This document shows positions 5,702 through 5,749 of a stretch of 5,749 bases of DNA, one piece after another. The position numbers and the translations under genes were made by a program. The DNA is from Saprospiraceae bacterium. GTDB taxonomy: Bacteria; Bacteroidota; Bacteroidia; Chitinophagales; Saprospiraceae. The stretch's first letter is position 1; each line of letters starts with the position of its first letter. The notes below the pieces were generated by a model, which ran no database searches, had not been told where the DNA came from, and saw only the letters and a program-made list of their open reading frames with translations. The stretch is taken from positions 1 to 5,749 of the forward strand of contig JALOMF010000342.1 in NCBI GenBank assembly GCA_025455635.1. The letters are read 5' to 3'.

Positions 5702-5749
5702 TCACGAGTCACGCCTCACGAGTCACGCCTCACGAGTCACGCCTCACGA
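5702..5749 (-). repeat. 14-bp tandem repeat array B, inverted relative to array A, open at the right edge
   Basis: The unit TCACGAGTCACGCC occurs three times without a mismatch (5702-5715, 5716-5729, 5730-5743) and begins a fourth time (TCACGA) when the window ends. Each unit is two heptads, TCACGAG and TCACGCC. The reverse complement, CGTGACTCGTGAGG, matches the array A unit CGTGACTTGTGATT at 11 of 14 positions, with the same 14-bp period. The true array length is unknown because the sequence stops inside it. Confidence 0.92.

Noticed and set aside
5702..5749. A CRISPR array
   Set aside because: The units are directly adjacent 14-mers with no spacers, much shorter than CRISPR repeats, and no cas gene is present.

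Overview
The window reads as a chromosomal fragment of a Bacteroidota bacterium, possibly near Saprospiria or Chitinophagia. The reasons are a Bacteroidota-type LptE lipoprotein, a secreted M1 peptidase and lipocalin-like protein of kinds common in that phylum, starts without clear Shine-Dalgarno sequences, and one good match to the Bacteroidota promoter (TTTG, 20 bp, TACATTTG). The finer placement is inference. Nothing points to a phage, plasmid or defence island: this is mostly housekeeping and envelope content.

Layout. (1) 1-549, minus: the N-terminal 183 codons of a concentrative nucleoside transporter (CNT/NupC family), cut by the window edge, with its promoter upstream. (2) 673-1088, minus: an LptE-type LPS-assembly lipoprotein that is broken. 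Its N-terminal 98 codons and C-terminal 40 codons lie in different frames, and the conserved middle of about 40 residues is absent. (3) 1216-2079, plus: an alpha/beta-hydrolase esterase with a complete Ser-Asp-His triad, ending at a strong hairpin that separates it from the next, convergent, unit. (4) 4964-2107, minus: a two-gene unit with a 5-base gap, encoding a secreted M1 zinc metallopeptidase followed by an unrecognised protein with about six membrane segments. (5) 5174-5530, plus: a small exported lipocalin-like protein, divergent from the peptidase. (6) 5525-5749: a repeat-rich stretch. Two arrays of 14-bp units (each two 7-bp CGTGA-type heptads) lie in opposite orientation around a segment with three GACGCAGA repeats and a hairpin. 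The second array runs off the right edge.

How the genes relate: most encode envelope or exported products (nucleoside uptake, LPS transport, extracytoplasmic peptide hydrolysis, a secreted lipocalin), but only the peptidase and six-TM pair looks co-transcribed. The parts most worth a second look are the paired inverted heptad arrays, whose first unit supplies the lipocalin stop codon, and the disrupted lptE, which should be essential if this strain makes LPS by the usual route. I found no convincing new multi-gene system.
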